Positions 62,320-64,000 of a DNA stretch of 64,000 bases are shown here, piece by piece. Position numbers and translations under genes: made by a program. The notes beneath the pieces were generated by a model, which did no database searches, was not told the DNA's origin, and saw only the letters and a list, made by a program, of their open reading frames with translations. Each line of letters starts with the position of its first letter. The first letter of the stretch is position 1. The stretch is taken from assembly GCA_963831385.1 (NCBI GenBank), contig CAWHPW010000013.1, positions 124,001-188,000 of the forward strand, in the 5' to 3' direction. The DNA comes from JACVRX01 sp963831385 (GTDB taxonomy: Bacteria; Actinomycetota; Actinomycetes; Jiangellales; Jiangellaceae).

Positions 62320-63427
62320 TCAGCGCCGGCTGAGCTGGTGGGCCTTGGTGTCGAGGCCGGCAAGCATCTCCTGGAAGGACTCGTGGAAGCCGGCGACGCC
62401 GTTATCTTCGAGGGTCAGTCCGACGTCGTCCATGTCGATGCCGACACCGGCCAGCCGCCTCATCACCGCGGCCGCCTCCGCCACGTCGGCGTCGATGGTC
62501 CGGGCCAGGCGGCCGTGGTCCTCAAAGGCGGCGATGGTGGGCTCGGGCAGGGTGTTGACGGTGTCGGTGCCGATGAGCTCGTCGACGTACAGCGTGTCGG
62601 GGTAGTCGAGGTTCTTGGTGGAGGTCGAGGCCCACAGCGGCCGCTGGTGGTGCGCGCCGAGGTTAGCCAGGCGTTGCCACCGTGGCCCGGAGAACTTCTC
62701 CTGGAACAGCCGGTAGGCGAGCTTGGCCTGGGCGACAGCAGCATGGCCGCGTAACGCGAGCGCCTCGTCGGTGCCGATGGCCTCGAGTCGCTGGTCGACC
62801 TCGGTGTCGACCCGGCTGACGAAGAACGAGGCGACGCTGTGCACTCGTCGACGGGTCCCCGCCGCTGGCGGTGAACGCCTCGAGCCCGGACAGGTACGCC
62901 TCGATGACCTCGGCATAGCGGGCCAGAGAGAAGATCAGCGTGATATTGATGCTGCGGCCCTCGGCGATCATGGCCTCGATGGCGGGCACGCCCTGCGCCG
63001 TGGCCGGTATCTTCACGAATAGGTTGGGTTGGTCGATCCGCTCGTGCAGCCCCCGGGCGGCGTCGATCGTGGCCTGGGTATCCCGCGCCAGTTCGGGGGC
63101 GACCTCGACCGACACGAACCCGTCGGTTCCGTCAGCGTCGTCGAAAACCGGACGGAGGACGGCGAGGGCGGCACTGATATCGGCGACGACCAGCTCCCAG
63201 TAGGCGTCCTCGACCGAGCCGCCCGCCTCCATCAGCGAAGAGAACTGGTCGTCGTAGTCGGCCGAGGCATCGATGGCTCTGGCAAAGATCGTCGGGTTGG
63301 CAGTCACGCCGCGGATCCCGTCGGCGACCATGCGAGCAAGGGTGCCATCGCGCAGGTAGTGCCGGGTGAGGTTGTCCAGCCAGGGGCTCTGGCCATACTC
63401 GGCGTACAGGCGTTGCAGCTTTGTCAT
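62320..63427 (-). pseudogene. tal: Transaldolase with one frame break
   Basis: Moves a dihydroxyacetone unit between sugar phosphates in the pentose phosphate pathway. The long actinobacterial form (about 368 residues) can be read: SPWLDNLTRHYLRDGTLARM, GVTANPTIFARAI, NLFVKIPATAQGVPAIEAMI with the Schiff-base Lys region, then VASFFVSRVDTEVDQRLEAI and WASTSTKNLDYPDTLYVDEL. One extra base near 62838-62850 breaks the frame; the 1108-base span fits this. AAGGAG lies five bases before the ATG. Confidence 0.85.
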
Positions 63428-63450
63428 CGGGACTCCTTCCAGCCGGTGGG

Positions 63451-64000
63451 TCACGGCTGCCGTCGCACGGCTCGGACGCAGCATCGTCCAACCCTGGGGT
63501 CTAGGACCAGGCTGTGCCCCTGGTCGTCCGTGCCCTCCGCCACGCCACGTAGGAGCTCCAGGTTCAAGTGGCACACGGTGTCGGCGTGCTGCTGAGCCAG
63601 CCGATGAAACGGGCAGTTGCCCAGCACGATTGCGCCCTCGTCGTCCCGTCGGGGTTCGAATCCGTGGTCCTCGAGCACCTTTTCCAGCGAACCGGCGCCG
63701 GAGCCCATGGCCCGTCCGGTCTCACCGGCGATCCGCAGCAGCGTCTCCGCCGCCGGGTCACCGGTGCGGGTGGACTCCTCGATCGCGGTCACCAGCAGCT
63801 GAGCGGCGAAGTCGTAGCGGCGTTCGGGAACCGTTACCGCGACCTCGCCTGCCGCTCGGGTGTATAGCTTGGCGGGCCGTCCCGAACCCGGGCCCGTCCG
63901 GCCGGTCAGCCGCCTGAAGTGCACTGTCAGTAGGCCCTCGTGGGCCAGCCGGTCGAGGTGGAACGCGGCAGTACTGCGCGTCAAACCCAGCGCCTCGGCG
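63451..64000 (-). CDS. SufR-like iron-sulfur HTH regulator (5' end off window)
   Basis: A winged-helix regulator whose start lies beyond the right edge. The visible part opens inside the HTH (LGLTRSTAAFHLDRLAHEGL). The C-terminal half has cysteines in GNCPFHRLAQQHADTVCHLN and in RCCVRAV, the pattern of the iron-sulfur cluster in SufR-type repressors. It stands 24 bases upstream of tal on the same strand and may control it. Other DeoR/ArsR-like functions are possible. Confidence 0.72.
   Translation of the reverse strand, partial: AEALGLTRSTAAFHLDRLAHEGLLTVHFRRLTGRTGPGSGRPAKLYTRAAGEVAVTVPERRYDFAAQLLVTAIEESTRTGDPAAETLLRIAGETGRAMGSGAGSLEKVLEDHGFEPRRDDEGAIVLGNCPFHRLAQQHADTVCHLNLELLRGVAEGTDDQGHSLVLDPRVGRCCVRAVRRQP

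Overview
The window is high-GC DNA from an actinobacterium. Markers for that are a WhiB1-type iron-sulfur regulator, a SigR/SigH sigma factor with an RsrA-type zinc anti-sigma factor, a 24-residue bL37 ribosomal protein, a one-piece 2-oxoglutarate decarboxylase/dehydrogenase (Kgd), the actinobacterial families DUF5317, DUF5709 and DUF6104, and many leaderless starts. The order rsgA, aroA, SRAP, sigH, rshA, biotin protein, pdtaS, whiB1, lipid kinase resembles, with insertions, the Rv3228c to Rv3218 stretch of Mycobacterium tuberculosis as I remember it. A nickel superoxide dismutase argues against Mycobacterium itself. I cannot name the genus.

Layout. 1-13.9 kb: an ECF sigma factor fused to a zinc anti-sigma-like domain (cut by the left edge, frame broken), a GGDEF-like protein, an AI-2E exporter, an HTH regulator with an MFS transporter, hisN, a DUF2231 protein, a dehalogenase-like hydrolase, rsgA-aroA, topoisomerase IB, DoxX, SRAP and an aspartoacylase-like enzyme. 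13.9-24.5 kb: a glutamate-cysteine-ligase-like enzyme, a hydrolase, sigH-rshA, bL37, DUF5317, a biotinyl protein, a secreted lysyl-oxidase-like protein, a GlxA-type regulator with a divergent small membrane protein, an IlvG-like enzyme and a flavocytochrome reductase. 24.5-29.7 kb: a surface-polymer or lipid locus (FkbM methyltransferase, membrane sulfatase, SAM methyltransferase, GT4 glycosyltransferase, CDP-alcohol phosphatidyltransferase). 29.7-36.6 kb: pdtaS, a monooxygenase-like protein, whiB1, a lipid kinase, sigF-rsbW, sodN-sodX and a NUDIX hydrolase. 36.6-51.5 kb: secreted and small proteins, a quinone-reductase-like enzyme, SGNH hydrolase-DUF6104-kgd, a carotenoid-oxidase-like flavoprotein, TPM-PspA, VOC, DUF1801, an NmrA-like enzyme, cspA and a truncated oxidoreductase. 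51.6-64 kb: a tricorn-like protease, a stretch of decayed coding remnants, then DksA-like protein, aceE, AhpD-like, VOC, GH15, a membrane protein, transaldolase and a SufR-like regulator.

Functional themes are redox and stress control (SigR-RsrA, WhiB1, SigF-RsbW, Ni-SOD, SufR-like) and central carbon metabolism (kgd, aceE, tal, aroA, ilvG). Regulatory DNA that can be read includes a SigR-type promoter before sigH, a CRP-type palindrome before whiB1, twin palindromes before the GlxA-type gene and several -10 boxes six or seven bases before a start codon.

Frame breaks are a feature of this window. They occur in the first sigma gene, a small gene at 37.2-37.6 kb, the TPM gene, aceE (about nine), GH15 and tal. 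In five of these six genes the total length matches the inferred number of indels; the left sigma gene runs off the window, so it cannot be tested this way. The genes are otherwise coherent, so assembly or sequencing indels must be excluded before calling them pseudogenes. I saw no rRNA, tRNA, CRISPR array or intact insertion sequence.
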